From contig OX442314.1 of the NCBI GenBank assembly GCA_949358305.1, positions 17,601,060 to 17,665,059 of the forward strand: a stretch of 64,000 nucleotides of DNA, read 5' to 3'. The position numbers and the translations under genes are program-made. Origin of the DNA: Strigamia acuminata. Its lineage: Eukaryota > Arthropoda > Chilopoda > Geophilomorpha > Linotaeniidae. A model generated the notes under the pieces. That model was given only the letters and a program-made list of their open reading frames with translations. It did not search any database and was not told where the DNA came from. This document shows, piece by piece, positions 37,952 to 51,300 of this stretch (positions are counted from its first letter, which is position 1; every line of letters begins with the position of its first letter).

Positions 37952-40900
37952 ATGGCGGCAGCATCGGGAGACGTGCCTTTTTTTGGGTCATCATTTGAAG
38001 GCAAGTCATTTAGTTTGGCCCACGAACCCGGGAAAAAGAAAGGGGTAGGTATTTTCGTGTACAATTATGAAAATGTATGAGTCACACCGTAGAGCTTTTC
38101 TGCAAGGCGACTGAGAATCTGCAATGCAGAGAAGAAAAATCGCAAAACAACAATTTTATAAATTGCCGTTTGGCGTAAACATGTTATTATCCTTGTTTTT
38201 GCAATTGATTTTGAATCTAAACATAATTTTCTGAAGTTGTTAATAATAAATTTTATTTATTTATTAGATAATTTAAAAAATGGTTTTAAATTTATTGCTT
38301 GAATTAATTTTTTTATTTTTAATTTTTAGATATGTTCTGAAATGACTAAAACGCTTTCCATCGCCACAATATCAGCCGCTTTGGGCTGCGCATTGCCGGC
38401 TGGTTTTAATTTTAGTGTCCTCAATGCACCACAATCAGTAAGACGAATGAAATTTTCAAAAAAAAAATTAATGAACAATTGTGAAATTGTTACAGATTTT
38501 ACAAGAATTCTGTAATACCACCATCACTGCCAAGTTACAACGGTCACTGACAGCTAAAGAATTAGAATTAATTTGGTCTTCCATCGTTGCCGTATTCCTT
38601 TTCGGCGGCATGATTGGAGCTGGAGTCGCCGGATGGATTTGCAATTTGATGGGACGGTAAATGAAGAATAATAATAAAAAAATAGTTTAAAATTACAAAT
38701 ATTTTAAATATTTTTGTTATTTTAGACGGAGATCGTTGCTTTTTAATCAGTTGTTTGGCCTCGGAGCTGCAATATTGTTTCTAGGCTCAAAGTCAGCGGA
38801 TTCAATTGAAATGATTTTTCTTGGACGTATTTTAGCTGGATTTTATAGTGGTAAAAATCTTCTGAAACGGGTTCGGTTTGACTGGTCAAAACTTTTACCA
38901 AATACCGACAAAGTATTTCTGAATTGAATCGGCGACAGCAAAATTGGAAATATGATTTTTGGTTGGTAGGATTCACATTTGGCGCTGTTCCAGTATATCT
39001 CACTGAAATATCACCTCTACCATTACGAGGCGCTTTAGGTGTAATACAGCAACTTGGACTCAATTTTGGAATTCTCGTGGCTCAAGTGCTGGGTCTGAAA
39101 CATTTATTAGGCAAACAAACACGAACTTTTTTACATATTCAGATTTAAAAATGTTAATATTTAATTTAATTTCAGGAACTGAAGATTATTGGAATTATTT
39201 ACTTGGATTTTTTGCAATTCCTATCATCTTGTTCTCTACGCTGTTGTATTTCTGCCCAGAAAGTCCTAAATATTTATATATTATTAAAGAAGACCACGCT
39301 GCAGCTTTGAATGGTAAGATGTAATCTTGTGTACTGGCAGTTACAGTTAGGTTTCCCCTGGACCGATTTCTTTTTTTTCTGCCACATTGATGGATTCATT
39401 GGATTGTCAATATATTGGAAAGCAAAAATTAATAAATTATTATATAAATATATTTTCAGAATTGTCGCGTTTGCGAGGGGTTCCCGAAAATCAGTTGCAA
39501 AATGATGTGATTGAGCTGCGAGAAACTATGAAAGTTCATACTTCAGAACCAAAATGGAGTTTATGGAGATTACTCCAGTCACCTGAATTACATTTGCCTC
39601 TTCTTCTGTTATGCTTGTTGCAGGGTGTTCAGCAATTGAGCGGGATTAGTGTTGTAAGAAATTTACATTTGGTCAGTCATCGTATGAAATAGTGTACAAG
39701 TTTTTTTTATTATTAGGTATTTTATTACTCGACGAGTATTTTTTTAAAGGCGGGAATTTCCGAAGAAAACAGCCAATATGCTGGAATAGGAGCATGCATA
39801 ATTAATACGGTTATGGCAACTTTAGCGGTACCACAGCTGAACACTGAAGTTTAGTTCTTTCAAATATTAAAAGTATTTAATCTTTTAAATTATAGATGGT
39901 TTTTGTCAGTAAATACACACGTCGAAGGCTGTTACTTATAAGTCTTTCGGGAATAGTATTCTTCTTGGTGGTGCTTACCGTTTCGCTGAGTGTAGAGGTA
40001 ATGTGCACAATTTTTACTTTCTAAAGGAAAAAATCAGTTAGTGTGTAATATTGTTCTCTTGTTTATTCGTCTCAAAGATGTCCCTTACTAGTGATTAGTT
40101 AATTAGTGATAATTTATTTTAATTTTCAACCATTAATTGCAACCAACTTGTATTAGGGCTTTTACGCATGCCTTTGTTTGATATTAGTTTAGGATTGGTT
40201 TTATATTCAACTGACCAGTGACCATTGACCACGCATGTCATCTTGGAGATCTTATAATTTCTAACCTTGTCTAGCATGATTCTCAATCTCAATGACGCAT
40301 GTAAAGCCAAGAGATAAAGTATTGACTACAATGGCAGTGTGCTTGTCCATGGGAGAGCTATTTGGGGTAACGTTTTGAAGTTGGGACAATTTCGCATTTG
40401 AACAGAAAACTGGGAGAAACCAATTAAAGACGGGTGGCTGATGGTTTTATTAGAAAAGAGTACCATAAATTGAGTGGGATTCCCAATAGATCTGCAATCT
40501 GAATCTGCACAGGAAAGTTTGTTGTTCATATATCCCTTCTTGGTCGCCAATGACCAAGATTTTGGCAAGCAAGTCACATTTTCTATTTGCCCGTGTACAA
40601 TTTTAAGGGTCCTTAGTTTTCGATCACTGTGATGTATTATTTATTTATAGACTGATGGTCAATGGATGTCAATAGTGGCTGTTGTAGCTCTCCTGAGCTA
40701 TGTTCTCGCATATGGAGTGGGCTTAGGTAAGACGATTTCAGCAGAGGAGAAAATAATTCACTTGATGTCATCCATTGTGATTATTATTAGTGTGAAACTA
40801 CACATTGACAACGTGTTTTTTATAAATCTGTTTCTTTTGTATGAACTGACTTAATGAGGATAGAGATTGTTTTTGAGCTGAAAGTTATTATTTTATTCTG

Positions 40901-41388
40901 ATTTATGATTAAGTAAACAGCAAGAGTTTTAAAAGAATCAGATACAATGATTGCGATTTACTTTCAGGACCAATTCCATTCTTCATAGGAGCAGAAATGT
41001 TTAAACAAGGACCAAAACCAGCCGCTATGAGCTTAGGTTGTTGGGTCAATTGGACGTGCAATTTGATTTATGCCATCAGTTTTCCATCACTTCAGGTAAA
41101 TGAAAAATATATATTTATGACGAGTTATTTTTTATTTTTGTCAATTTTGTTTAGACAAGCATCGGGGCGTACAGCTTCCTCATCTTTGCTTTTATAGTCG
41201 CAGCGGCGTTGATTTTCATTCATCGGAACCTTCCAGAGACTAAAGACAAAGATATAGCTGACATATCGAAATATTTTTTCGACTTGCACCAAAAATATAA
41301 CGGAAAGACTGACAGCAATGAGGGAGATGTAATGATTTCACAATCATCATCATCTCAAAGTGATAATGTTAAGTTTGCAAATGTTTGA
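37952..41388 (+). CDS. Facilitative glucose transporter, GLUT (SLC2) family
   Basis: Twelve-helix sugar transporter of the plasma membrane, 536 residues. Exons: 37952-38044, 38330-38437, 38496-38656, 38726-38850, 38970-39110, 39176-39313, 39460-39653, 39717-39827, 39896-39997, 40651-40726, 40968-41095, 41155-41388. Signatures in order are NFSVLNAPQS (helix 1), NLMGRRRSL (GRR loop), GRILAGFYSG, PVYLTEISPLPLRGALG, PESPKYL, QQLSGIS with the class I QLS triad (helix 7), GPIPFFIGAEMFKQGPKPAA (helix 10) and PETK after helix 12. The cytosolic C-tail is Ser-rich and ends FANV. The intron at 39111-39175 starts with GC rather than GT: the frame AG|GCAAAC joins to GAACTGAAG as LLGTEDYW, so this looks like a real GC-AG intron. 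AATAAA at 41431-41436. Substrate is inferred as a hexose. Confidence 0.93.
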
Positions 41389-41785
41389 GTACAAAGTTTG
41401 CTGTTGTTATCCTCACGAATTCTCATTCTCAATAAACATTTTAATTTTTGGTATTTATTTTTAATAATAACATTCTGCATAAACGGACAGCTTACGATTA
41501 CGCATTATTTTTGTATACCATTTTTGCACTCATACTGGTGAACGAGATAAGTGACTTTGGTTTTGAATGTACCTACTTGTGTAAGAAACAGAAATGCAAG
41601 GAAAAAGTGTGTTTACCATCTACTTTAATGATACATATGAATATTTTCAATAAAAATACCGGCTCATTAACTTTACGAATATTCTTCAGTATTTTCCTTA
41701 TGTTTTAAATTTGTTTAAAAAATTCAATAAGTGTTGTAGACTCGAAACAATTTTACATATTTTGAAGTTGCGACAAAAATACATC
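41389..41785. other. Convergent 3' region between GLUT and SLC25A35-like genes
   Basis: It contains AATAAA at 41431-41436 for the GLUT transcript. No coding exon is supported in either direction. Confidence 0.55.
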
Positions 41786-42882
41786 TCACGACTCTTCTTC
41801 TTCTCCCAGGTGAAATAACTCCCGCATTTTCGTCCAGCACATTAAGGTTAGTACTGTGTGTGGACCTATACGAATATAAGATGCCCCAAATCCCTTGTAA
41901 AATCCCCAAAAACCTTCTTTTTTAAAGATTTTAAGAATGCAATCGAAAAATCCGTCATACAGAAGCCCCTTCCCCTTTTTATCTACACCTTGATTGTAAA
42001 TTCGAGTGGACACTACATCCAGAGGAGTCATGAATATAGTGATAGCGAAACCACTCAGCATACTTGCTGCAAATTCACTCAAAATGCTGCCTTGTGGGCA
42101 ACACTCCAGCTGCAATTTAAATATTTGTCAAGCACAAAAGTTGTGCATGTGTTCAACAGGTGTTTTTATAGTTACGTTTAAGTCAGTTATATACTCTTTA
42201 GCTTTCGAATAGGACGTCAGTTGAGCGGCTGAGCCAAAAGTGATTCGAGGTAAAGCAGCTGTAGACCCTCGCCAAAGACCCGGAAAGCCACCTTCGCTGT
42301 AAATACGTGCCAAAGCTGAAAACAATCCTCTGTGGTGATGTTGATATCCAACTGCAATTGCCTGACTCCTAGATTCACATTGGAAGTGAGTTTTGATCTG
42401 GAAATAACACGGGAGAATATAAACATTGTTTTATTTGCGAAATAAGTTGTAATTGTGGATATTTTAAAAAGATTTTATTCAATAACATTATTTAACGTTA
42501 CCAAATAGAAGGGGCTTGCGATGAATCCACTTAGACACCCAGCAAATGCTGAGACAGCAATAGTCTTAAGCCCAGAGGTATCTCCGGATCCGTCGGACTT
42601 GGACGTGTACCCCAAATTTACAATAGATTGGTATACTCCTAATCGTGTTCCATTCATGATCATTTGATAAACCACTGCTGATAACAGACCATTCTGAAGA
42701 GCCATAATTCCATCGCTAGAAGCAATCACGTAACCGGCGTGGAATACATTTTTGTAATGTTTCGTGTATAAACCTTTTTTTTGAAGTTCTCCTTGGAGTT
42801 GCATACGAGTTTTTATTACTTCAGCCGGATTGCTGAATAAAACAGCTCCAGCCGCTGCCAAGCCGCCTAAAAGGAACTCCAT
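41786..42882 (-). CDS. Mitochondrial carrier, SLC25A34/35 type
   Basis: SLC25 family inner-membrane carrier of 308 residues from three exons: 42502-42882, 42176-42397 and 41786-42109. The three repeats carry NPAEVIKTRMQLQGEL, SPFYLIKTHFQ and TPLDVVSTRIYNQG. Family features such as GLWRGSTAALPRITFGSAAQ and GFGASYIRIGPHTVLTLMCW match SLC25A34/35, thought to be relatives of the yeast oxaloacetate carrier. The start MEFLLGGLAAAGAVLFSNP begins right at the first helix, as in that group. The second signature is unusual: it has FYLI in place of a charged residue, as in vertebrate SLC25A35 to my memory. Transport substrate is not shown by the sequence. Confidence 0.9.
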
Positions 42883-44091
42883 GCTTATGCATCCGTCATA
42901 GTTTCTCTAAAATTTTGAATTCATGTCAAATCAGTAGTTGAAAACAATTTTTAGAAAGGGATGAGTGAATGGCAGCGACTTTTCTTGTACGAAAAGTGGC
43001 GCCATCTATTTAAAAATGACCAGTATGGTACAATCCATAATTAACTTCACACAATTCAGAATACATTTCTTTTTCGGTAGATACACAATAGTGTCATACT
43101 GTCATTCAAACTTGACAGTTATTGTTTAAAAATCCGTATTGTTTGCATTTGCATTTCATACAATTTTATTTGCATGAATGACTTGTGGAGTTTACGCGGA
43201 AAAATTGTGTAATTCAATTAATCAGGGGAATTTTAATATTTTAAACGATCAAACTTGAAAAATCAGAATAATTCTTTTTCTTTCCTGTAATATACAAATT
43301 TAAATTAAACTGCATTTGCATTTTTTTTTAAAAAAATGTATGAGTTACAAAAAAACTTATTTTCCCTCCTATTTTGATAATATTTATTGAAACGTATCGG
43401 TTACATTTGTGAATGGATTTTCAATAAGACAATAATTTACTCAAATTCCAATTTAATTCAAAGAATAACTATAAAACTTGATATTCCTTATAACGTATAT
43501 CCAAATATAAAGAGTTGTGTTTATATAGGTTATTTGCAATTTTATGCATTCAAAAACGACAAAAAATTAACAAATTGGTCAAATTTTTTAACACCCCTGT
43601 CTAAAACTCTGCAAACTACTTCACACAGTTTCAAAAATTCAGCCTTCAAGATGACTTTCCAACAAGGTCATGTGCCCGGAAATTCGCTGCTTTCCGTCAA
43701 TGATACCTATAATACATGCCGACCGACCAATTACACTTCTTAATACCAATCACGTGATGCACCAAATTATGCTATCGCTTGCACTTGTAATCGTCTGCTT
43801 AGAACAACATTTCATCTCGTCTGGTCACTTTGGTAAAAAGGTATTTAATTCTTTAATGATCCATGAAACCATATTATTTTCTTTTTTAAAAAAAAACTAG
43901 CGTAGAAAATCTTACTTAAGGAAATCTTAACTGGGGAATTTTGTTACACCAATTAACTGAATAATTACTATCAATTTTTATTGTACTTCAGGTATGAAAT
44001 CGAACCAAGTTGAAACAACGAGTAACACCTTCGACAACACTTATCCAGATTACCACTACTGTTAATTTAATTTTCAATCATTACATTCACG
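42883..44091. other. Spacer with a TGGCGCCA palindrome near the carrier start
   Basis: The palindrome TGGCGCCATCT at 42997-43007 lies about 115 bases upstream of the SLC25A35-like start codon. The rest is AT-rich. An acceptor-like TTCAG ends near 43991, suggesting a 5' noncoding exon of the 3CxxC gene begins around 43992. A short open frame at 43651-43743 is not supported as a gene. Confidence 0.45.
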
Positions 44092-46311
44092 ATGGTGGTA
44101 TGCAACGGGACTACTTTGGTTTTATCTCCGTCAGTTGTACCTGTCCCCGCGCCGGTCGCAGCGACCGTTGCACCGGCGACGGTGACGGCAATTCCCCAAT
44201 ACATTGCCACCGCACCTCCACCACCGCCGCCCGTTTGCCATCCAATCCCCGTGCCCTCGTTTTGGGCAAATCAAGCTTAGTAAGTATATATTTAAATATT
44301 AATTTATATTTTTCCTTTTAAATTAAACACTTAAGCCACGAATGAAGCAAAAAAAAAAAGGAAAACAATTACGAGGGAGAAATAATTTCAGTCATGCGTT
44401 ACATCAATAAGTCTTCCAAAGTGTTTATTACAGACAATAGACTTTAGTCCAGATGAATATCAAGCAATGCATAAAAATAGTGAATACTGACTGACCCGGT
44501 AACACTGTCCCATTTCACCTTTTCTCTCCCTATTCATTCATAAAATTATTATCTTTTGCAATCTTATTGATAACTTTTCCTTTTGATAATTTCAATCGAT
44601 GGGTAATGAGAAAGTGATTGAATTTAAAGAATGCAATTGAATGCAAATTAATGAGTTGCTTGTTGCAGCTTTAAATCGACCCTTATAAACACGAATTATA
44701 TATATATTTATTATTATTTTTTACGAATATTGCAACAACTTTGTTCTCTTTAGTCGTAAACAAATATTTACACAAACTATATACAGCGCACGGCAAAGTT
44801 TGTTGTACATTACACACACACATGTCCGGCATGTAAATCAAATAAACGCTATAAATATCAAAATATTAAATACGGTGTACATATTCCGGGTTACAAATAT
44901 CGTTCTGAGATATAAAAAAATAATATATTTTATATTTATAAAAAAAAAAAAAGCACGAGTAAAATAGTAAATAGATATAAAACTGAGGTGGATCTCTGGT
45001 AAGAGCTAGCTAAGAGCGGTCGGCACTTGTTCCGAGTTTTTAATGAGCTAGAAAAACGAGGTACTTAAAAAACTTGACAAAAGCCACGTTCTCGTTTGAG
45101 CAAACCTCCATTGCACACAATCTTGAGACGTCTTTGACAAATATTTTTAGTAAATTCTTACCTCAATTTGCTGTATTCATTTCCGCTTGGAGTGACGTTG
45201 CAACGTCAAAGACGCACAACCCAAACACTGAAAAACTTTATGGTGCTGTAAAACGACCGAGGGATGTTCATTACCTTTGTCCATTATCCTCCTATTTATT
45301 TTTTATTTTATTCGTTTCAAAAGTTTATTTTATTAAAATTTGAAAGGAAAATATCAAATGGAGAAAAATGCAAATTTTTTAAAACAACAACTCATCACAT
45401 TTTATTTATATTGACGCGTTTCTAATTACGATTGTCAATAAGGAAAATAAAAAGAAACTTGTTTGCGACATTTAAAACCCCTTATTGTCCGACCTGGATA
45501 ATTTTTTTTTCCTGGATAAAAAATGTCACGCATTCGAGCGAAGATAATTGACAAGTGGACAATTATTTTCTTTTACCACTTAATATGAAAATGAATACCA
45601 ATAATTTTTGTTTTATATTTGGTGTTATCATATTTTTTTAGTGGCATGGAGGCGGTGTGGTACGGGGAGTTTTTACGACTCTTTCAACGCTACCCCCAAC
45701 GATGGCATTTAATTCCATCCGGAAGTCGTCCTGGTGGAAATCACTGGGAGGAATTTCGAGACGGAGCTAAAGTCAGATTTTGTTGTCAGGTGAAAATAAA
45801 ATCTTTCTTATTTATTTAATGGTGGAAGAAAATACATTAAATAATTGTTTGTCTCTTGATTAATTTTTTTTTCCATTTATTCTTTACGCTTAATGGTTAT
45901 TTAGGATTGTGGTCATGGATGGACATCCATGAAGGGAAGAGTTATGTTCTGGTTCTTTCTCGACGTGTTCTTGAGTGAAGGTTGGATATTATTCCAATTA
46001 TTTGGTCAACGATGTCTAAAATGCAATACAAACCACTTTGAAAATGCTATGTGGTATCCAGAAGAAGTAGTTAAGGTAAAAATAATTTAAAAACAGCATG
46101 AAAATCCATTTTGTCACTTGAGTTTAACAAGAAAAAGATAATTTTATTCTAGGTAATGACTAATGTATGTAATCGAATGGCCGAAGTATATTATGGGTTT
46201 CCTCAATGCCCTCAACGCAGTGCGCGTCGTCCAGGACGACCGAGAAATCCTCATAATCGTGATCTTTGTCAGGCATGTTTTGAAGGGGTTTGCAACGAAA
46301 GAAGGTGTTGA
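44092..46311 (+). CDS. 3CxxC zinc-finger protein, receptor-transporting-protein-like
   Basis: A 221-residue protein from exons 44092-44279, 45642-45789, 45905-46075 and 46153-46311. The N-terminal 62 residues are Ala/Val/Pro-rich with a run of seven prolines (PPPPPPP near residue 43-50). The rest resembles the zf-3CxxC domain of the RTP and ZAR1 families: EFRDGAKVRFCCQDCGHGWT, then WILFQLFGQRCLKCNTNHFE, then LCQACFEGVC. The three CxxC pairs (CQDC, CLKC, CQAC) plus the spacing and the aromatic FFLDVF and FQLFGQRC segments support the family. The final cysteines (EGVCNERRC) extend the zinc-binding set. Vertebrate RTPs assist receptor trafficking or antiviral defence; I do not assume either role here. 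The start is the first ATG in the conserved frame; no clear upstream coding exon was seen. The 1.36-kb first intron is AT-rich. Confidence 0.8.
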
Positions 46312-48338
46312 CATGGTTTCAATTTCAATTTAAAATTTGAAAACAAATAAAAAAGAACCGGTCAATAAATCATTAATTATGAATAGTGATTTACATACAC
46401 AAAAAAAAATTAAAAAAATAAAATTTCAAGCAATTTGTCATCAATTCAGCGAGGTAAGTTAAGGGAATTAATTCACCAACTGAAAGCACCGCTTTAGCAT
46501 CTTTTTGGTGCTTCACCGCACGGTTCAAACGCTATTGCGTTTAACAAAAATATCATTGCACTTCATATTCATCTTAAATATTAAAGTAAACTTATATTTT
46601 CTCTATATTATTTGTGTAAAAAATAGACTTAGTATATCTAATTTAGGTAAATATCACAAATTTTTTCTAGAAATTATTATTATACATCGTGCATTTATTT
46701 TTTTAGAAAATTATACATCATTTGTTGTCGTTATTCAAACGAATCTTTCATATAAACAAATTACCGTACTATAATATTTTCGCCGTCGTCTATTATATAT
46801 AAAATATTTATATATATATATATATGTTATATACCGACAAAATTGTTTTTGTTAAAAAATAGAAAATAAAAATGATAAATTTTATTTTAATTTGAAAAAA
46901 AAAATACTCAACCTAATCGTATCCCTTTATTTATTATTCGTTTAAGGTTATACACAGTAAGAATATCAAGTCAATACAGTAGATCTTAACCAAGATAAAA
47001 AATTGTATACAAAAATATCCCTGGTGTGTTGATTAACTGAACCATTGCTGAATTGGGAGAAAAATTTGATTTAATTTTTTTTTAATATTTATTTTTTTTT
47101 ATATATTATAAATACAAAACGGTATTGCTGATTAACATTCCTATATTATTGCTTTATTCTTTTATAAATTTATCTAATAATAAGTAGATCATCATATAAA
47201 AAACGATTCAGCAATGGCTGCCTAAATTGTAAAGAAATAATAATCGCTAAATATTAAATTATCAATAGAAATAAGTTGCATTGATAGTGACACAATAATT
47301 ACATCTTGAAAATAACCGAAAACCAGATAGATCGTACTAATACAACATAGATGTATTTATAATAATAAATTTTTCAAAATGTAATATTCAAAAAAGTTAA
47401 AATTCGGTAGGTCAGAATGGGGCTGGGATCACTCGATAAATGGGATGTAGTTTCTTGAGCATATACATTGTTAAATATATATTTATTTATTTTTATAGAA
47501 CTTATTACACACGTAACTATTGTGTGTAATCTTAGCTAATAAATAGTTAAACCAACCCCTAGATCTAGAAAAGTTGTTACAATCAGGGTAGAAACTACAG
47601 TACTGTACTTCTATTTCACTACCGAGCTATTTATGGAAGACATAGCCCTGCTGCCATAGTTACAAAGCTTTTTTAAATCCACATTTGTAGAGGAATTCTT
47701 TAACAAGATCAAAGTCACAACCACCGTTTTAGGAATAGATTATAAAGATTTAATTTTGTTTTTTAAATGGAAGCACTTGATGACATTACAATTACATAAA
47801 ATTATACTTAAAAAAGAAATAAAATTAACACTTTGGTATATAAAAACTGAACAAATAAAGAAGTTCAAAGTATTTTCATCTTTAGACGAACAGTTGCAAT
47901 CGAGATTATGCACTACGCTTTAAAAAAAAAAGATCACAACAAAAATGTTATTTGTTATTATAATTTTCACAGACTAGTAATCTTAACAAGTTTAATATAC
48001 CTTCAACAATTCAAATTTCTTTTCCCCACATTACAATTGTCCTTTCAAATTTCAATCACAAATTTTCTCTTAAAAACTTAACAAGGAAGACGCCTAACTT
48101 AAAAAATGTTAAAATAAATTTACGGATGCAAATCATTAAATTTGCGCGTCTAGAAATGCACGATTAATTTTTTTTTTAAATTCAATCAATCACCTTGAAA
48201 TTACAAAATAAAATTTTGGATGAGCAAAAATGAGTTCAAGATGATTAATAATTTCCCTAATTTTATTTCGGAAGAGCTCACTATCGTTAAGTACTCGAGT
48301 TAAAAGAATAAAACTTTTGGTGTTTTTTAAATTTCTTT
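46312..48338. other. AT-rich spacer between the 3CxxC gene and the M28 gene
   Basis: No coding exon is supported in about 2 kb. AATAAA at 46346-46351 may end the 3CxxC transcript, and TTTATT at 48262-48267 is AATAAA on the minus strand for the M28 gene. A (TA)n microsatellite lies near 46807-46825. Confidence 0.55.
46807..46825. repeat. (TA)n microsatellite
   Basis: Alternating TA run of about nine units in AT-rich intergenic DNA. Confidence 0.8.
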
Positions 48339-51300
48339 TTACATATGGTATTTAAGTATGCTACTGTTGAGCACGCCCGCAGCTCCGTATAAACACGAGA
48401 TAACTTGAGATAATTCATACTTCAAACCAGCAACGTCCGTCAAATCATCTTGCGACTGTTTCTTTAGACTACGAATTTTCAAAATTAAATTCACCACCTG
48501 AGGAAGGAAAATCCCTTTGTTTTTATTGTCCGGATGAGGGCCGAATAACGCGTGTCTAAAGTATATCTTAATGTTAGTACAGAAAATGCAAAACAGTTAA
48601 AACATTCCGTGTTTACCTGTAATAAACTTTGTAGAACGAATCTGAATGTGGAATAATTAACGCTCGCTCCAGTTCCATCGCTCTGTCGTTATATTCGTGA
48701 TACCCCAGCAATTCGCTGTCGAAACAACAAAATTACAGTAAGAAATTCCTGACATTCTATTGCAAAACTTACTCGTGTTCATTAACTGACTGGAAATTAC
48801 TATGGAAATCTAAGCAAGCTTTGTCGAACGACTTTATCGCAATCTCCAACGGCTCTAAAGAAACGTTCCAACTAGTAAACTCGGAGGAATACATCTCTTG
48901 GAACGCGTGAAACTCGCTGGAAACCTTCATGCCGTAATCTTCAGTGTTGACCGGCATTTTGAGCGAGTCGGACAACTCCAGCGCTAGACTCGCCAACAGT
49001 TTAGAGATGGTAACTGCCACTTCAAATCGCGGGTCGACGTATGAAAAAGCTTCAAAGTCATCGTAAGCTGAATACGATAACTTGTAGTTTGGAACTACAT
49101 CTTCATTTTCAAAATACAGATGTAAAGACGAAATCCCATACCCGTTCATAAAGGTAACGTAATCGGAGCTGCCTCCCAAAATTTCTAATCTGCAAATACG
49201 TAATGTAATGAATGCAGAAACTAATACGTTTAATCTTACTGAGGTTCTATGTTTTCCACATAAATACTATGCATGGCCAACCAATGATGGTACGCGTCTT
49301 CTATAGGTTTCTCTTGAGCAGCTGTTGTAAATGCTTGAAGCAACAAGGGACTTCCCATCGCAGATAAAACTTCATTGCCTATAATTGCAGCGTCGGTGTT
49401 GATGTAGACCAGGGCCCTGCTGGCTAGCTCGTCTCTATGCAGCTGACACAAACAAAATTATATTACGGATTGAGTTGCCTACATCTATTTTTACTTTTAC
49501 CTCTAACCATTCGGTTGAACCAACCATCCCAAACTCTTTTGCATCCCACAGCGCAAAAACTAACGTTCTACCCGGTTTCCAACCTGTTTAATCCAATCAT
49601 AAAGGTATATTAAGTAAACGTTGAGGGAAAAATCACGTTAAATGTATTATACCAGTTTTTGTAAATTCGCCGAGTGCTCGAACCATTTCTAAAAACGATG
49701 CCAATCCAGTTCCGGGATCACCGGTACCATTGGTCCACGAATCGTAATGATTGCCGAAGATAATGTAGCGATCGGGCTCAAATTTTCCTTTCAAAGTCCC
49801 TAACACGTTGAAGATTTCTTCCTCTTTAAATTCGTTGAAAAGTGTCATTTCTATGGATCTAGTTTCAAAATATATAAAACGTAATCAGATTTATTTTTTT
49901 TATAAGTTAACAAAATGTGTACAAGTCTTTGTCTTTATATCCAGGGCCCACTGAATACGAGATGTTGAGACCGCCTTTCCAAGTTTCGTTACCAGTTGGA
50001 CCATCCATTTCACTAAATCAGAATTAATTTTTTACATATTGAAAATTAATACTATTATCTTTACTTCATAAATTTCAGAGCATTGTTGTAACTGATCGGC
50101 TGCACGGGAATTCTAGGGACCGCGAACATCACCTTGGACTCTCTATACGCATTTTCTATATTTCAAAAACTGTAGTTACATAAATGCGTAGAAATTTGAA
50201 ATTGTGACAAACCAGTCGCTGGTTGAACTGGCGTAATCGGATCTCCAGGTAAGAGGTTCAAAGAACCTCGAATTATTCCATCACCGGGTAAACCGAGCCC
50301 ATCTGGATAAATGGGAACTCCGTTGGCGTAGTCGCTCGGATCCGGATAAAGCATGGCGCCGACTATTCCAAAATCCTCCGCCAATCTTACCTGTTTTACA
50401 TGTAAAAAAAATTATTTAGTTATTTATTTATTAATATATTTACTGTGACATACTTTATTAGCAATGTGAGTTTGACCCATCCTCATAATAGCGATGCAAC
50501 CAGTTAAATTAATGCTTTTATTAAATTGTAAATATTCAAAGTCTTCTCGTCTGCCATAGTTAACGTACACTGGTTTTCCCTTAAATTGATCGATCGGAAA
50601 ATAAGTTTTGATATTAACAATCACCAACAAATGATGATAAAAACCTCGGCAGTTCCATTTGGCGAATAAGCAAAATATGGTCTTAAATCAGGATGAAGTT
50701 CATCATCTCCCGATTCCGAAGCAATCTTTAGGGTCTTGTTGGTCTTCCGGTTAATCAATTGAACAATATTTGGCTTGGTACTGACGAAAAAAAGAGCAAA
50801 AAATCAGCAAAAAATTGATGGCGTCATTTAAAAATAACTTACTTGGAAGGATATGATAACATAACGCGGAATTTTTCAATATGTACATTGTCAATTCCCC
50901 ACGACTGCCATAAATCTTTAATGTAATTTGCGTAGTTTTTATTGGCTTTTTTTCCAGCTATGTGCGGTTCCAAGGTGTAGTTTCTATAATTGAAAGTTTA
51001 ATCAGCTGAAATTGGTAAACAACAAGTTTTATCTGTGTTTGCAAAACTCTTACTGAAGAAATTGTTTAATGTTATCAACTTGAATCAAGTTGAGCAGCTC
51101 TTGTTTTTTACCAGGAACGGCCGAATATGGTGGTACTTCACTGTGTGATACCACTATAGTTTCTTTACTAATTTCTTTTGTAACAACTCCTCTTCTGAGG
51201 AAAAAGCCAGTAATTAATCCTAAACAAAATACCAGCAGCACAAGCAAAACCTGAAAAAATAATAGTTGAATCAGTTACGGGAAAATGAGGTAATATACCG

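Noticed and set aside
43651-43743. 30-codon plus-strand frame before the 3CxxC gene
   Set aside because: Short, not in a splice phase that joins to the next exon, and no recognisable motif.
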